Source: Parasedimentitalea marina
Lineage (GTDB): Bacteria; Pseudomonadota; Alphaproteobacteria; Rhodobacterales; Rhodobacteraceae
NCBI RefSeq assembly: GCF_004006175.1
Contig: NZ_CP033219.1
Coordinates: forward strand, 4,092,001-4,156,000
Reading direction: 5' to 3'
Length of the DNA stretch: 64,000 bases
Positions 54,183 to 63,617 of this stretch are shown in pieces. Every line of letters begins with the position of its first letter. Position 1 is the stretch's first letter. Position numbers and translations under genes: made by a program. A model generated the notes under the pieces. That model was given only the letters and a program-made list of their open reading frames with translations. It searched no databases and was not told the DNA's origin.

Positions 54183-54604
54183 TGGTCGTCTCCTTCTTCG
54201 GGTGCAAACAGGGCGATGGTTTCAGCCACTGTCAGCCGTTTATGATCTCCGGCGAGCGCGTAGCCATCCGGTTTTTGGTCGCTAAAAAATTCCAGCGCCA
54301 TTGTGTTATTTGCGGCGTTGTCGAACAAACCAGCCGCCAGACTTTTGTGATCGTCGTGCACAGTTGCGTACCAAAGTGCCGAGCCGCAGGTGTCACAGAA
54401 TGCACGTTCCGCCCAGTCGGACGAGCGGTATGTTTTAACCGGCCCGGTCACAGTCAGCGAGCCGGGCACAGTTGGCACAGACATATACATGCTGCTGGTC
54501 CAGCGGCGGCACATGTCGCAGTGGCAGGCGCGAAGAACAGGGTCAGCGCGGGTTGCCGCAACATTCACCGCACCGCACATGCACTGGCCTTTCAGCTCGC
54601 TCAT
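54179..54604 (-). CDS. GFA-family (glutathione-dependent formaldehyde-activating-like) zinc protein
   Basis: 141 residues with the cysteine pattern of the GFA family: CMCGAVN near residue 8, CHCDMCRRWTSS near residue 28 and FCDTCGSALWY near residue 73, forming two zinc sites. True Gfa condenses formaldehyde with glutathione, but most paralogues have unknown substrates. The gene sits between gltD and gltB: 13 bases after gltD and overlapping gltB by four, so it is expressed with glutamate synthase. That placement is unusual. Confidence 0.88.
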   Translation of the reverse strand: MSELKGQCMCGAVNVAATRADPVLRACHCDMCRRWTSSMYMSVPTVPGSLTVTGPVKTYRSSDWAERAFCDTCGSALWYATVHDDHKSLAAGLFDNAANNTMALEFFSDQKPDGYALAGDHKRLTVAETIALFAPEEGDDQ

Positions 54605-54617
54605 ATCTGCCCCCTAT

Positions 54618-56057
54618 TTATTCTGCGGCAACGGCCTGAGCTGCATTGAGGCTTGCAATGATCGCTTCGGCGCAATCGCGGCCATCCTTGATTGCCCAGA
54701 CCACCAGCGAAGCACCGCGCACAATGTCGCCCACGGCGTAAACACTGTCCATCTCGGTGGCACCCGAGTTGAATGCCGCCTTGATTGTACCCCATTTGGT
54801 CACTGGCAATTCCGGCTGATCCCAAAGTGTTGGCAGGTCTTCTGGTTCAAACCCCAGTGCTTTGATCACCAGGTCTGCCTCTTCGATATAATCGGCACCT
54901 TCGATCACTTCTGGTGCTTGGCGGCCCGAGGCGTCAGGCTGCCCCAGACGCATCTTTTGCACCATCACGCCCGAAACTTTGCCGTTGTCGTCAGTGAAAC
55001 CTTTGGGGGCGGACAGCCATTCAAAAATCACACCTTCTTCTTCCGCGTTCTGTGTCTCACGCTGAGAGCCCGGCATATTGGCGCGGTCACGGCGATACAG
55101 ACACTTAACCGAGGTCGCGCCTTGGCGGATTGAAGTACGCACACAGTCCATGGCCGTGTCACCGCCACCAATCACCACGACGCGCTTACCTGCGGCGTTC
55201 ATCTGTCCACTGTTGAATTCGGCAACGTCATCGCCAAAGCTTTTCTTATTCGACACAGTCAGGAAATCGATAGCTTTTTCAATGCCTGTGGCACCGCTGC
55301 CCGGCATCGCCAAGTCGCGCGACTTGTACACGCCGGTCGCAATAATCACTGCGTCATGTTTTGCCCGTAGGTCAGAAAACGAAATATCTTCGCCGATTGC
55401 GCAGTTCAGTTCAAACGTGACGCCACCGTCCGCCAGCAAATCATTGCGGCGCTGAACCACATCCTTTTCCAGCTTGAAACCGGGGATGCCATACATCAGC
55501 AACCCACCAGCCCGATCCGAGCGGTCGTATACAGTCACTTGTACACCAGCCTGACGCAATGTGTCAGCCGCAGCCAGTCCGCCAGGTCCCGCGCCAATGA
55601 TACCAACACTTTCAACCCGTTCACGGGATGGCGATACCGGCTTAACCCAGCCCTGATCCCAGGCGGTGTCGGTGATGTATTTCTCAACCGCGCCGATTGT
55701 CACAGTGCCGTGGCCAGATTGTTCGATGACGCAATTGCCTTCACACAACCGGTCCTGCGGGCAAATCCGGCCGCAAATCTCGGGGAATGTATTGGTCGCC
55801 TGACTAAGCTGATAGGCTTCTTCTAACCGACCGGTGGCGGTCAAATGCAGCCAGTCCGGGATATTGTTATGCAACGGGCAGTGAGTCTGACAATACGGCA
55901 CACCACATTGACTGCAGCGGCTGGCCTGCTCTTCTGCTTTGGCGGCAATATAGTCGGAATAGATTTCACCGAAATCTTCCTTACGCACTTCGGCGGTGCG
56001 TTTCTCGGGCATATCGCGCTCAACTTGCACGAATTTCAGCATCGGTTGCTTGGCCAC
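54618..56057 (-). CDS. gltD: Glutamate synthase (NADPH) small subunit
   Basis: Flavoprotein that supplies electrons from NADPH to GltB. 479 residues. N-terminal iron-sulfur domain (CSQCGVPYCQTHCPLHNNIPDW near residue 47), FAD-binding GAGPGGLAAADTLRQ near residue 150 and NADPH-binding GGGDTAMDCVRTSIRQGA near residue 290. The start is GTG at 56057 with GGGAG upstream; no better ATG is near. It heads the gltD-GFA-gltB operon and has an inverted repeat in the leader region. Confidence 0.96.
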   Translation of the reverse strand: MAKQPMLKFVQVERDMPEKRTAEVRKEDFGEIYSDYIAAKAEEQASRCSQCGVPYCQTHCPLHNNIPDWLHLTATGRLEEAYQLSQATNTFPEICGRICPQDRLCEGNCVIEQSGHGTVTIGAVEKYITDTAWDQGWVKPVSPSRERVESVGIIGAGPGGLAAADTLRQAGVQVTVYDRSDRAGGLLMYGIPGFKLEKDVVQRRNDLLADGGVTFELNCAIGEDISFSDLRAKHDAVIIATGVYKSRDLAMPGSGATGIEKAIDFLTVSNKKSFGDDVAEFNSGQMNAAGKRVVVIGGGDTAMDCVRTSIRQGATSVKCLYRRDRANMPGSQRETQNAEEEGVIFEWLSAPKGFTDDNGKVSGVMVQKMRLGQPDASGRQAPEVIEGADYIEEADLVIKALGFEPEDLPTLWDQPELPVTKWGTIKAAFNSGATEMDSVYAVGDIVRGASLVVWAIKDGRDCAEAIIASLNAAQAVAAE

Positions 56058-56108
56058 GGGTAAGACTCCCTGATTTGGCTGGCTGCGGTCTAATGTTAGT
56101 CAGAGCCC

Positions 56109-56145
56109 GGCAAAATAAATGTCAGTAAAGCTGACCTTATTTGCC
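56109..56145. promoter_or_regulatory. Long inverted repeat upstream of gltD
   Basis: GGCAAAATAA and TTATTTGCC form the outer arms (one bulged A), with GTCAG/CTGAC as an inner stem and a five-base loop. It lies 52-88 bases before the gltD start. It could be an operator or an mRNA leader hairpin. The rest of the 242-base gap to uppP shows no other structure. Confidence 0.45.
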
Positions 56146-56299
56146 AGCACTTAACGTCTGATACCTGATGTGGTGGGAATGTACAGATATTTTAGGCACC
56201 AGAGCGGACCTAAATCAAAGACTTTCATTTAAAACACTACACTTATACAAAATGCACCAACGCAACGACTTCTCGCTGGCTTACAGGATATCAAATTTT

Positions 56300-57106
56300 A
56301 TGCCGATCTTTCAGCTTATTCTCGTTGCGCTAATTCAGGGTATTACCGAATTTTTGCCAGTCTCTTCTTCTGGCCACCTGATTCTCCTACCTGCCTTAAC
56401 CGGACTGAAAGACCAGGGACAGGTGATCGATGTGGCAGCCCATATTGGCACACTGACAGCCGTCGTTATCTATTTCTGGAGCGACGTTCGGATCGGATTG
56501 CTAGGCCTCCCACGTCTTCTGACAGGACGCGCCGACACGCCCGGATCACAGCTGGCACTTGGGCTGGCGATCGCCACGATCCCAACAGTGATTTTCGGGG
56601 CTGTGCTGCATTTCACCGGTCTCAGCAGTGGCTTGCGGTCAATGACAGTCATCGGCTGGACCATGTTGGGATTTGGGCTTGTGCTTTATATTGCCGACCA
56701 AAAGGGGCGCACTGACAAATCGGCCAGTGATTGGGGCGCTAAAGATGCCCTGATCATGGGGTTTTGGCAGATGCTGGCGCTGATCCCCGGCACGTCGCGG
56801 TCCGGGATCACCATCACAGGATCCCGACACCTGGGCTACAATCGCACCGACGGCGCCCGCATCTCGATGCTGATGTCGATCCCCACAATCATTGCGTCCG
56901 GAGTCTTGCTGGGCAGTCAAATGGCACTGGAGGCCAATGCCGCTGTGATCCGCGACGCAGGTATTGTGGCGCTGCTGTCCATGCTGTCTGCACTGGTTGC
57001 GCTTAGCCTGATGATGCGCCTGCTGCGCAGTGTCAGCTTTACACCCTATGTGATATATCGGGTCATTCTTGGTGCCGTGCTTCTTAGCATCGCCTACAGC
57101 AGCTGA
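56300..57106 (+). CDS. uppP: Undecaprenyl-diphosphate phosphatase
   Basis: Recycles undecaprenyl diphosphate, the lipid carrier for peptidoglycan. About 268 residues, multi-helix. The two family motifs are intact: ALIQGITEFLPVSSSGHL near residue 10 and PGTSRSGITITGSRHLGYNRTDGARIS near residue 163. The ATG at 56300 (MPIFQLILVALIQG) is preferred over an in-frame start at 56168 that adds 44 non-family residues. It is divergent from gltD. Confidence 0.95.
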   Translation: MPIFQLILVALIQGITEFLPVSSSGHLILLPALTGLKDQGQVIDVAAHIGTLTAVVIYFWSDVRIGLLGLPRLLTGRADTPGSQLALGLAIATIPTVIFGAVLHFTGLSSGLRSMTVIGWTMLGFGLVLYIADQKGRTDKSASDWGAKDALIMGFWQMLALIPGTSRSGITITGSRHLGYNRTDGARISMLMSIPTIIASGVLLGSQMALEANAAVIRDAGIVALLSMLSALVALSLMMRLLRSVSFTPYVIYRVILGAVLLSIAYSS

Positions 57107-57128
57107 ACCACCGCTATTCTGGTTGTGC

Positions 57129-57152
57129 AAGGTGCGTGCAGGCACACACCTT
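57129..57152. terminator. Hairpin between convergent uppP and NDUFA9-like genes
   Basis: AAGGTG and CACCTT form outer arms with an inner GTG/CAC stem, giving a compact hairpin 23 bases after the uppP stop. A modest T-rich run follows on the plus strand. Confidence 0.55.
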
Positions 57153-57163
57153 TACTGTTTTCA

Positions 57164-58156
57164 TCACCCGTCGTGGTGCAGATTGCGGGCTGATCCAGTG
57201 ATCGCATCGTATTGCCCCGCCGGACGAAACTTCCACAGATAATCCGGCAAGACCGAACCCAGTGTCACCGGCTGCAGATCCAGATCTGCAAATCCTTTAG
57301 CACCTTCGGACACCACACAATCGCGCGACAAGCCACGCAACTGATCACGTGTCAGCACACCATTCTTGATAATCTGGAAACTTGCGGCCTGCATCATGTC
57401 AAAACCAAAGGCCATCAAGCCTGCGACAAAACCGGGCAAGGACAGCACCAGGCGGCGACGGTGGATCACAGCCAGCATCTCGTCCATCAGCGACCGAAGG
57501 CTCTTTACCTCTGGCCCGCCCAACTCATAGACTCCGCCTTCGGCATCGCCCAGCACGCCCATGACCGCAGCCTTGGCCACGTCATCAACAAACACGGGCT
57601 GAAACAAAGTCTTGCCATGGGCGATGGGCAGCACCGGACCCAGCCGTGTCATGCCCGCAAAGCGATTAAAGAAGTTATCTTCGGTGCCAAACAGAACCGA
57701 GGGACGCAAGATCATTGCGTTTGGCATGTGCTGCAACACTGCCGCCTCTCCAGCGGCTTTGCTGCGGCCATAGGCACTTGGGGATTCCGCATCCGCACCA
57801 ATCGCCGACAGATGCACCATGCTGGCAACACCGTGTTCCGCGGCAATGCGGGCAATCCGCTCGGCGCCGTCCACATGAAGGGCCTGAAAGGTGTTTTTGC
57901 CCAGCTCGTTCAGCACTCCGACGCAGTTCACAACCGCATCACATCCCTGCATCACCGCAGCAACCGACGCATCGTCGCGGATATTGCAAAACACCGGCTC
58001 GACCTGACCCGGCACGCCATAAGGCTTTACGTGCATAGCCTCGTTCGGGCGACGTACGGCGACCCGTACCCGCCAACCGTCTTTGGCCATGCGGCGCGCA
58101 ATGTAGCGGCCTACAAAACCAGACCCGCCATAGATCGTGACCAGTTTGGACATCAT
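57164..58156 (-). CDS. Complex I NDUFA9-family NAD(P)-binding protein
   Basis: 330 residues of the extended-SDR fold: YGGSGFVGRYIARRMAKDG cofactor loop, YGRSKAAGE near residue 130 and LRPSVLFGTEDNFFNRF near residue 150. This sequence type is the bacterial relative of the NDUFA9 accessory subunit of respiratory complex I; no nuo genes are in the window. AGGAG lies just before two adjacent ATGs at 58156 and 58153; either may be used. It lies upstream of duplicated tRNA-Leu genes on the other strand. Confidence 0.9.
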   Translation of the reverse strand: MMSKLVTIYGGSGFVGRYIARRMAKDGWRVRVAVRRPNEAMHVKPYGVPGQVEPVFCNIRDDASVAAVMQGCDAVVNCVGVLNELGKNTFQALHVDGAERIARIAAEHGVASMVHLSAIGADAESPSAYGRSKAAGEAAVLQHMPNAMILRPSVLFGTEDNFFNRFAGMTRLGPVLPIAHGKTLFQPVFVDDVAKAAVMGVLGDAEGGVYELGGPEVKSLRSLMDEMLAVIHRRRLVLSLPGFVAGLMAFGFDMMQAASFQIIKNGVLTRDQLRGLSRDCVVSEGAKGFADLDLQPVTLGSVLPDYLWKFRPAGQYDAITGSARNLHHDG

Positions 58157-58330
58157 TTGGCTCCTAACTTTAGCTGTTGATCCGATCTACCGCTCTACGC
58201 CCCTGCAAACAAGGCGCAAAACACCGCAGATTGACACCAAGATTTCCCTTTTCAACACCTTACATATCAGAACCCGCATTGCTTCGCCTATTAAGATAGA
58301 AAAACTGCAAAAATCCGTTTGACGCCCTTA

Positions 58331-58458
<128 letters not shown>

Positions 58459-58571
58459 AAACCGGATCTCCCTGATAAACGCTGTAACCGTATGAAAACC
58501 TTAGCATTGCTAGGCTTTGGCATGACTTGATCAGCTTTGATCCAGGTTAAGTTTTTCATTTGACGCGCTTT

Positions 58572-58699
<128 letters not shown>

Positions 58700-58757
58700 C
58701 CTAAATACAACTATCTGGCAGCCCTGCCGCAGCATTCACGCCGCGGTTTTAGGAACC

Positions 58758-60272
58758 TCAACCTGATTCGGCCTGGGCGAGCTGCTCAGCAAAGGTATCG
58801 ATCATTTTGTGCTTCAGCAGCTTGCCAGTCGCCGCAGCCGGCAATTGCAGTGTCAGCACGATATGCGACGGCCGTTTGTAGGCGGACAGCTGTGCGGCCA
58901 CATGGGCCTTTAGGCTGGCCTCGTCTGTTGATGCCATGTCCGTGACCTGCACAAAGGCCAGCACTTCTTCGTTGCCCGTAATCGCACGCCCGACAACTGC
59001 GCTTTGCACGACGGCGGCGTGATCGTTTAACGCGGCCTCAACTTCTTGCGGGAAGACATTGAACCCCGACCGGATGATGATTTCCTTGCTGCGGCCCACG
59101 ATGTGCAGACGACCCAGGTCATCAAAGCGCCCAACATCGCCGGTCAGTAGCCAGCCATCGGCGTCAAAGGTAGCCTGTGTTGCCTCGGCATTGCGGTAGT
59201 ATCCGGCCATTACATGCGGACCACGCGCCAGAACCTCGCCCGTTTTGCCATCGCCCATAGCCAGCTTGACCTCGGTTCCCGGCAGCGCGGTTCCCACGCT
59301 GGTGTCGGGATCGCCAATTTCATTCTGCGTAGCACACAGCCCGGCGGTGCATTCTGTCATGCCATAGCCATTTTGCAGTGGCAGGCCGTAAAAGGCCTCG
59401 GCCTCGCGTTTCCAGACCGGGTCCAGAGGGGCCGCGCCCGAGGACACATAGCGCAGCTTGCTATCTGTCAGGTGTTGATGGCCTTGTTCCCGGGCATATT
59501 GCATCAGGAGGGCGTGCATCTGCGGCACAGCGGGCAAAACCGTCACCCCATTCTGCAAGGCATCGTACAGCGCCGCAGGGGTAAACCGGCTTTGCAACCG
59601 CATGGCCGCGCCGGCGTGGCTGCTGGCAACAACCATCGATGCAAGACCAAAGACATGGGTGATGGGAAGACCGCCATAGACCAGATCGCCGGGCTGGATG
59701 CCACGCAGATTGGCCGAGGCGTGGCCCGCAAACAAAAGATTGGCATGGGTCAGCATGACCCCTTTGGGGTCACCCGTGGTGCCGGTTGTATACAGGATAA
59801 CAGCAACCTGGCCGGTGCCGTCGACAACAGGTTCCGGGGTCCCGTCAGTCAAGGCAAGGCAAGCCACTGTGCCAAATCCACCCGTTTCGGATTGCGCATC
59901 ACGCAACGCAGCATGTTTGGTAGCATCCTGCGATGCGGCAGTGGTCAGAACAATCGCGCGAGGTGTTGCATGGGCAATGACACGCTCAACCTCGCCTGCA
60001 CTCATCCTTGCATTGATGGGCACGGCCAAGGCATCCAACCGACTGGCCGCAAACAAAAACGCGACCGTCGCCGCGCAGTTCTCCGAGATGATCAGCACCC
60101 GATCACCGCCAGTAACACCATAAGATTTCAGCACTGACGCCGCATCAGAAATAGCGGACTGCAGGCCTTGATAGCTGAGTTTGCGGCCATCGAAATCTTC
60201 CAGAGCCAAGGCCCCGGGCTGCACTTTAGCCCAGTGATCAACGTTCTGGTGAATACGGTTCATCTGGGTCAT
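58758..60272 (-). CDS. Acyl-CoA ligase (AMP-forming)
   Basis: 504-residue adenylate-forming CoA ligase. ATP loop LYTTGTTGDPKGVMLTH near residue 160, YGMTECTAG near residue 300, DVGRFDDLGRLHIVGRSKEIIIRSGFNVFP near residue 380 and the C-terminal catalytic Lys in AAATGKLLKHK. It is the last gene of an operon with acyl-CoA dehydrogenases and an enoyl-CoA hydratase and overlaps the flavoprotein gene by a base. It would activate the operon's acid substrate; chain type unknown. Confidence 0.92.
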   Translation of the reverse strand: MTQMNRIHQNVDHWAKVQPGALALEDFDGRKLSYQGLQSAISDAASVLKSYGVTGGDRVLIISENCAATVAFLFAASRLDALAVPINARMSAGEVERVIAHATPRAIVLTTAASQDATKHAALRDAQSETGGFGTVACLALTDGTPEPVVDGTGQVAVILYTTGTTGDPKGVMLTHANLLFAGHASANLRGIQPGDLVYGGLPITHVFGLASMVVASSHAGAAMRLQSRFTPAALYDALQNGVTVLPAVPQMHALLMQYAREQGHQHLTDSKLRYVSSGAAPLDPVWKREAEAFYGLPLQNGYGMTECTAGLCATQNEIGDPDTSVGTALPGTEVKLAMGDGKTGEVLARGPHVMAGYYRNAEATQATFDADGWLLTGDVGRFDDLGRLHIVGRSKEIIIRSGFNVFPQEVEAALNDHAAVVQSAVVGRAITGNEEVLAFVQVTDMASTDEASLKAHVAAQLSAYKRPSHIVLTLQLPAAATGKLLKHKMIDTFAEQLAQAESG

Positions 60273-61288
60273 CAGGCGCTTTCTTGGTATGGAACAGCAG
60301 ATTGCAGAGCTGTCAGCCGCGTTAAGGCGGCGCTGGCTTCGTCACTCAGGCGGTCGATAATCTGCGCCATGGGCTGAACTTGATCAACAAAGGCCAGCGC
60401 GTGACCGGCAGACAGCACCCCGTGAGAGGTATCGCCCGTGGCATAGGCATTGCGGCCATGTTGGCCAGAGACATGGGGCAGCAGATCGTGGATTGTGACG
60501 GCCGGATTGTTTTGCTCAATCCTGGCGACATTGGCCGTAGTCTCGTTGGCCAGCGCGCGGACCGTGTTGCGAACGGATTGCATGATCAACTGGGTGTCGC
60601 GCTCGGTGGCTTCGATCATGCGCGCCTTGTAATCCGCGTGGGCGTTCAGCTCCTGCGCAACCAGAAACCGCGTCCCCATCACTACCCCAGCGGCCCCCAT
60701 CGACAGGGCCGCCACGATTTGCGAGCCGTGGCCAATACCGCCGCCGATCAGATAGGGAATGGTCAAACGTTCGGCAGCCGTGGCGGAATTGACCATGGTC
60801 CCGATCATGTCCAACCCCGGATGACCGCCGCACTCAGCACCGACAATCGCCACCATATCCACGCCAATCGACTGGGCCTTCACCGCATAGCGCACGCTGG
60901 GAACCTTGTGCAGCACGGTGATGCCTGCATCCTTCAGGATCGACATGTATTCCTCGGGGTTGCGCCCCGAGGTCTCGACAAAACGCACCCCTTCGTCGGC
61001 GATCAGTCGAAAAACATCGGCCGTCTTCTCGCCCGGCACCAGTTTCGGCAACATAGAGACATTGACCCCAAAGGATGCCCCGTCGCACAGGCTGCGGCAG
61101 CGTCTGATCTCGGCGCGCAGGACGTCAGGATCAGGGAAGGAGGCTGCGGTGATAAACGAAATAATCCCGGCGCGCGCCGCCGCTGCCACATAGTCGGCAT
61201 CCGACAGCCACATCAGGCCGCCCGCCACAACCGGCAAGCAGGTGCCATAAGATCGGGTCACAGCTGTATCAAAGAGAGTGGTTTTCAT
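60272..61288 (-). CDS. Nitronate monooxygenase-like FMN oxidoreductase
   Basis: 338 residues of the NMO/2-nitropropane dioxygenase and enoyl-ACP reductase FabK superfamily: TIM barrel with FMN-binding segments VAIVGAECGGHPG near residue 150 and PYLIGGGIGHGSQIVAALSMGAAGVVMGTRFL near residue 195. Its place among CoA-thioester genes suggests it acts on an acyl-CoA, for instance as a flavin enoyl-CoA reductase, rather than on nitronates. Neighbouring starts and stops overlap, so it is co-transcribed. Confidence 0.88.
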   Translation of the reverse strand: MKTTLFDTAVTRSYGTCLPVVAGGLMWLSDADYVAAAARAGIISFITAASFPDPDVLRAEIRRCRSLCDGASFGVNVSMLPKLVPGEKTADVFRLIADEGVRFVETSGRNPEEYMSILKDAGITVLHKVPSVRYAVKAQSIGVDMVAIVGAECGGHPGLDMIGTMVNSATAAERLTIPYLIGGGIGHGSQIVAALSMGAAGVVMGTRFLVAQELNAHADYKARMIEATERDTQLIMQSVRNTVRALANETTANVARIEQNNPAVTIHDLLPHVSGQHGRNAYATGDTSHGVLSAGHALAFVDQVQPMAQIIDRLSDEASAALTRLTALQSAVPYQESA

Positions 61289-62085
61289 TATTTCCCCTGA
61301 GAATTCTGGAAATTGGGCGCGCGTTTTTCAAGAAAGGCCGCGATGCCTTCAACCGCCTCAGCTGCGCCAATGGCATCGGCCATAGTGTCCCGTTCGATGT
61401 CCAGCTGTGTGTCAGCGTCGGTGGATTGGGCCGAGGCCAGCAGAGATTTGATTTTACCCTGTGTCACTGTGGGACCTTTGGCCAGCCCAGTGGCGATATC
61501 CTGGGCCACTGACAGGGTCTGACTTGCCGGGCACAGCATATTGATGGCCCCCAAATTATAAAACCGCTCGGCCGAGATGGTGCGTCCCGTCAGGCAGATT
61601 TCGGACACCAGGGCACGGGGCAACAGCTGTGTCAGCGCTGAGGTCAGGCCACCGTCGGGCACCAGCCCAGCCTTGACATAAGCGGCGCTGAACTTGGCCC
61701 CAACAGCGGCCACGATAAAGTCACAAGCCAATGCGATGGACAGGCCAGCCCCCGCCGCGCCGCCTTCAACGGCGGCGATCACCGGCTTAGGACAGGCGCG
61801 GATCAACCGGATCAAATCATGCAGTGCCTCAATGCGGGACGCACGATCCGCTAACGACAGATGTTGTCGCTCGGCCAGTAGATTGAGATCGCCGCCAGAA
61901 CAAAAGAACGGGCCTTTGGCGGTCAGGATAACCGCCTTGATACGCGGTTGCGTCGCTGCTTCCATCAAGGCTGATTTCAGGCCCTGATAGTATTCAGGCG
62001 ACAGCGCGTTGCGGCGGGACGTGTTGCAATTCGTGACAACCAGCCGATCGCCCTGATCCTCAGTCATAACAAGCGGCTGGTTCAT
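61288..62085 (-). CDS. Enoyl-CoA hydratase/isomerase family protein
   Basis: 265-residue crotonase-fold protein. The oxyanion-hole segments are AKGPFFCSGGDL near residue 54 and EGGAAGAGLSIALACDF near residue 106. One catalytic Glu position of standard hydratases (after AGAG) is not obvious, so isomerase or another crotonase activity is possible. The start codon at 62085 overlaps the thioesterase gene by four bases; the stop overlaps the flavoprotein gene start. Confidence 0.9.
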   Translation of the reverse strand: MNQPLVMTEDQGDRLVVTNCNTSRRNALSPEYYQGLKSALMEAATQPRIKAVILTAKGPFFCSGGDLNLLAERQHLSLADRASRIEALHDLIRLIRACPKPVIAAVEGGAAGAGLSIALACDFIVAAVGAKFSAAYVKAGLVPDGGLTSALTQLLPRALVSEICLTGRTISAERFYNLGAINMLCPASQTLSVAQDIATGLAKGPTVTQGKIKSLLASAQSTDADTQLDIERDTMADAIGAAEAVEGIAAFLEKRAPNFQNSQGK

Positions 62086-62513
62086 GTTTGGTGACCTGTT
62101 GAGCGACGATGATCCGGAACTTTGCGGAACACCCCGGTAGAGGTCGCAATCAACTGGCCATCTTCCCCCTCTAGCCGGGCGTCGATAAACACAGTCGCGC
62201 TGCCGCCGCCGGTGATGCGGCCAGTGGCCGTGACTCGCCCTGTGCGGGCGGGCGCTATGAAATTGGTGGTCAATGACATCGTCAGAAATGGCGCCCGCCC
62301 GTCCGGGTCAATGCTCATGGATCCGGTGGCGCCGCTGGCACTGTCCATCAAAATCGTGGCAATGCCGCCATGCAACACGCCGTGCCGGTTCAAATGGGCA
62401 TCTGTCAGATCCAGCCAGCATCGCGCCCCGCCATCGTCGTGGCTGACATCCAGCACATATCCAATCAACCGCTGCGGGCCGGTCTCGTTATGGATAATCA
62501 AGTCTTTGGCCAT
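62082..62513 (-). CDS. PaaI-family hotdog thioesterase
   Basis: 143-residue hotdog-fold protein with the PaaI pattern: HLNRHGVLHGGIATILMDSASGATG around residue 45 and FIAPARTGRVTATGRI. Such enzymes hydrolyse acyl- or aryl-CoA thioesters, freeing CoA when intermediates stall. It sits between the acyl-CoA dehydrogenase and hydratase genes and overlaps the latter by four bases. Confidence 0.92.
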   Translation of the reverse strand: MAKDLIIHNETGPQRLIGYVLDVSHDDGGARCWLDLTDAHLNRHGVLHGGIATILMDSASGATGSMSIDPDGRAPFLTMSLTTNFIAPARTGRVTATGRITGGGSATVFIDARLEGEDGQLIATSTGVFRKVPDHRRSTGHQT

Positions 62514-62516
62514 GTC

Positions 62517-63608
62517 TCACCCCCGTGACAATGCGATAAAGCGTTCCAGGTGATGATCGGTGTCACCCCACTGATGGTCAATCATCGTCATTCGTTTGGC
62601 GAACCCGGCCAGCGCATATTCTCCGGTCATGCCGATACCGCCGTGCATCTGAATGCATTCTTCAGCAACCAAACGACCAACCCGACCGATCAGGTTTTTA
62701 GCGGCGCTCACGTGGCGTTCACGCAAAGCGCGGTCTGCTGTCAGATGACCACATATATTAATGGTAGCGGATCGGGCTTGTTCAATCTCGACCAGCACGT
62801 CGGCCATGCGATGTTGCAGCGCCTGAAATTTGCCTATGGGCCGGCCAAATTGTTGACGTGTCTGCAAGTATTCTATGGTCATGCCCTTGGCACTTTCCAT
62901 CGCGCCAACCGCCTCAGCACAAAGCGCGGCTGTGGCGCGTGCAACCTGCGTTTCGATGGCGTCGAAACTGCCCCCAATAGGCCCTAACAAGGCATTTTCC
63001 GGCAGGTTCACATCGCTCAGATAGATCTCGGCAGCGTCAGCACCGCTTATCGTTTGATAGGACCGACGCTGAACGGCACTGGCTTCAACAAAGAACAGCG
63101 ATATCCCGTCGGTGTCCGACACACCGCCTGCGGTACGGGCACTGACGATCAGCGTGTCGGCTCGCCCGCCGTTCATCACAACCGATTTATGGCCGTTCAG
63201 GACATAACCATCAGGGGTTGATTTCGCTGTGGTGCCAACGTGGCTCAGATCATAACGCGCCAGTGGTTCGCCGTGGGCAAAGGCCAGCTGCTGTGTACCT
63301 GCAATTACATCTTCCAGGCGGGTTTTGTCACCCTCTCCACCCAGCGCGGCGATCAGACCGCCGGCCAGAACACCGGTTTCCAACAACGGGACCGAGGCGC
63401 CGGCGCGACCGATCTCCTCAAACACGACGGACAGGTCAAACCCGGAGCCGCCAAAGCCGCCGTCCTCTTCCGAAAACAGCGCGCCGATGATGCCCAATTC
63501 AGCCAGTTCGGCCCATAGCACGGCACTATCCTGGGCGTCTGTTTCTGCCAGGAATCGTCGCAGGGTATCCTGCAGCATCTGGCGCTCTTCGGTTAGGTTG
63601 AAATCCAT
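62517..63608 (-). CDS. Acyl-CoA dehydrogenase family protein, second subunit-like
   Basis: 363 residues, at the short end of the family. N-terminal helical domain (MDFNLTEERQMLQDTLRRFL), middle beta domain with NGHKSVVMNGGRAD, and C-terminal helices ending ECIQMHGGIGMTGEYALAGFAKRMTMIDHQWGDTDHHLERF. The residue-level catalytic Glu is not obvious. Directly upstream lies another acyl-CoA dehydrogenase gene, so the two may form a mixed complex as in steroid side-chain degradation (FadE pairs). Three bases separate it from the thioesterase gene. Confidence 0.9.
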   Translation of the reverse strand: MDFNLTEERQMLQDTLRRFLAETDAQDSAVLWAELAELGIIGALFSEEDGGFGGSGFDLSVVFEEIGRAGASVPLLETGVLAGGLIAALGGEGDKTRLEDVIAGTQQLAFAHGEPLARYDLSHVGTTAKSTPDGYVLNGHKSVVMNGGRADTLIVSARTAGGVSDTDGISLFFVEASAVQRRSYQTISGADAAEIYLSDVNLPENALLGPIGGSFDAIETQVARATAALCAEAVGAMESAKGMTIEYLQTRQQFGRPIGKFQALQHRMADVLVEIEQARSATINICGHLTADRALRERHVSAAKNLIGRVGRLVAEECIQMHGGIGMTGEYALAGFAKRMTMIDHQWGDTDHHLERFIALSRG

Positions 63609-63617
63609 GATCTGCCC

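Noticed and set aside
57212..58180. Plus-strand open frame of 322 codons
   Set aside because: Antisense to the NDUFA9-like gene; His/Gln-rich shadow typical of the reverse of high-GC coding sequence.
59214..61300. Two long plus-strand open frames (about 306 codons each)
   Set aside because: Antisense to the acyl-CoA ligase and the flavoprotein genes; no motifs.
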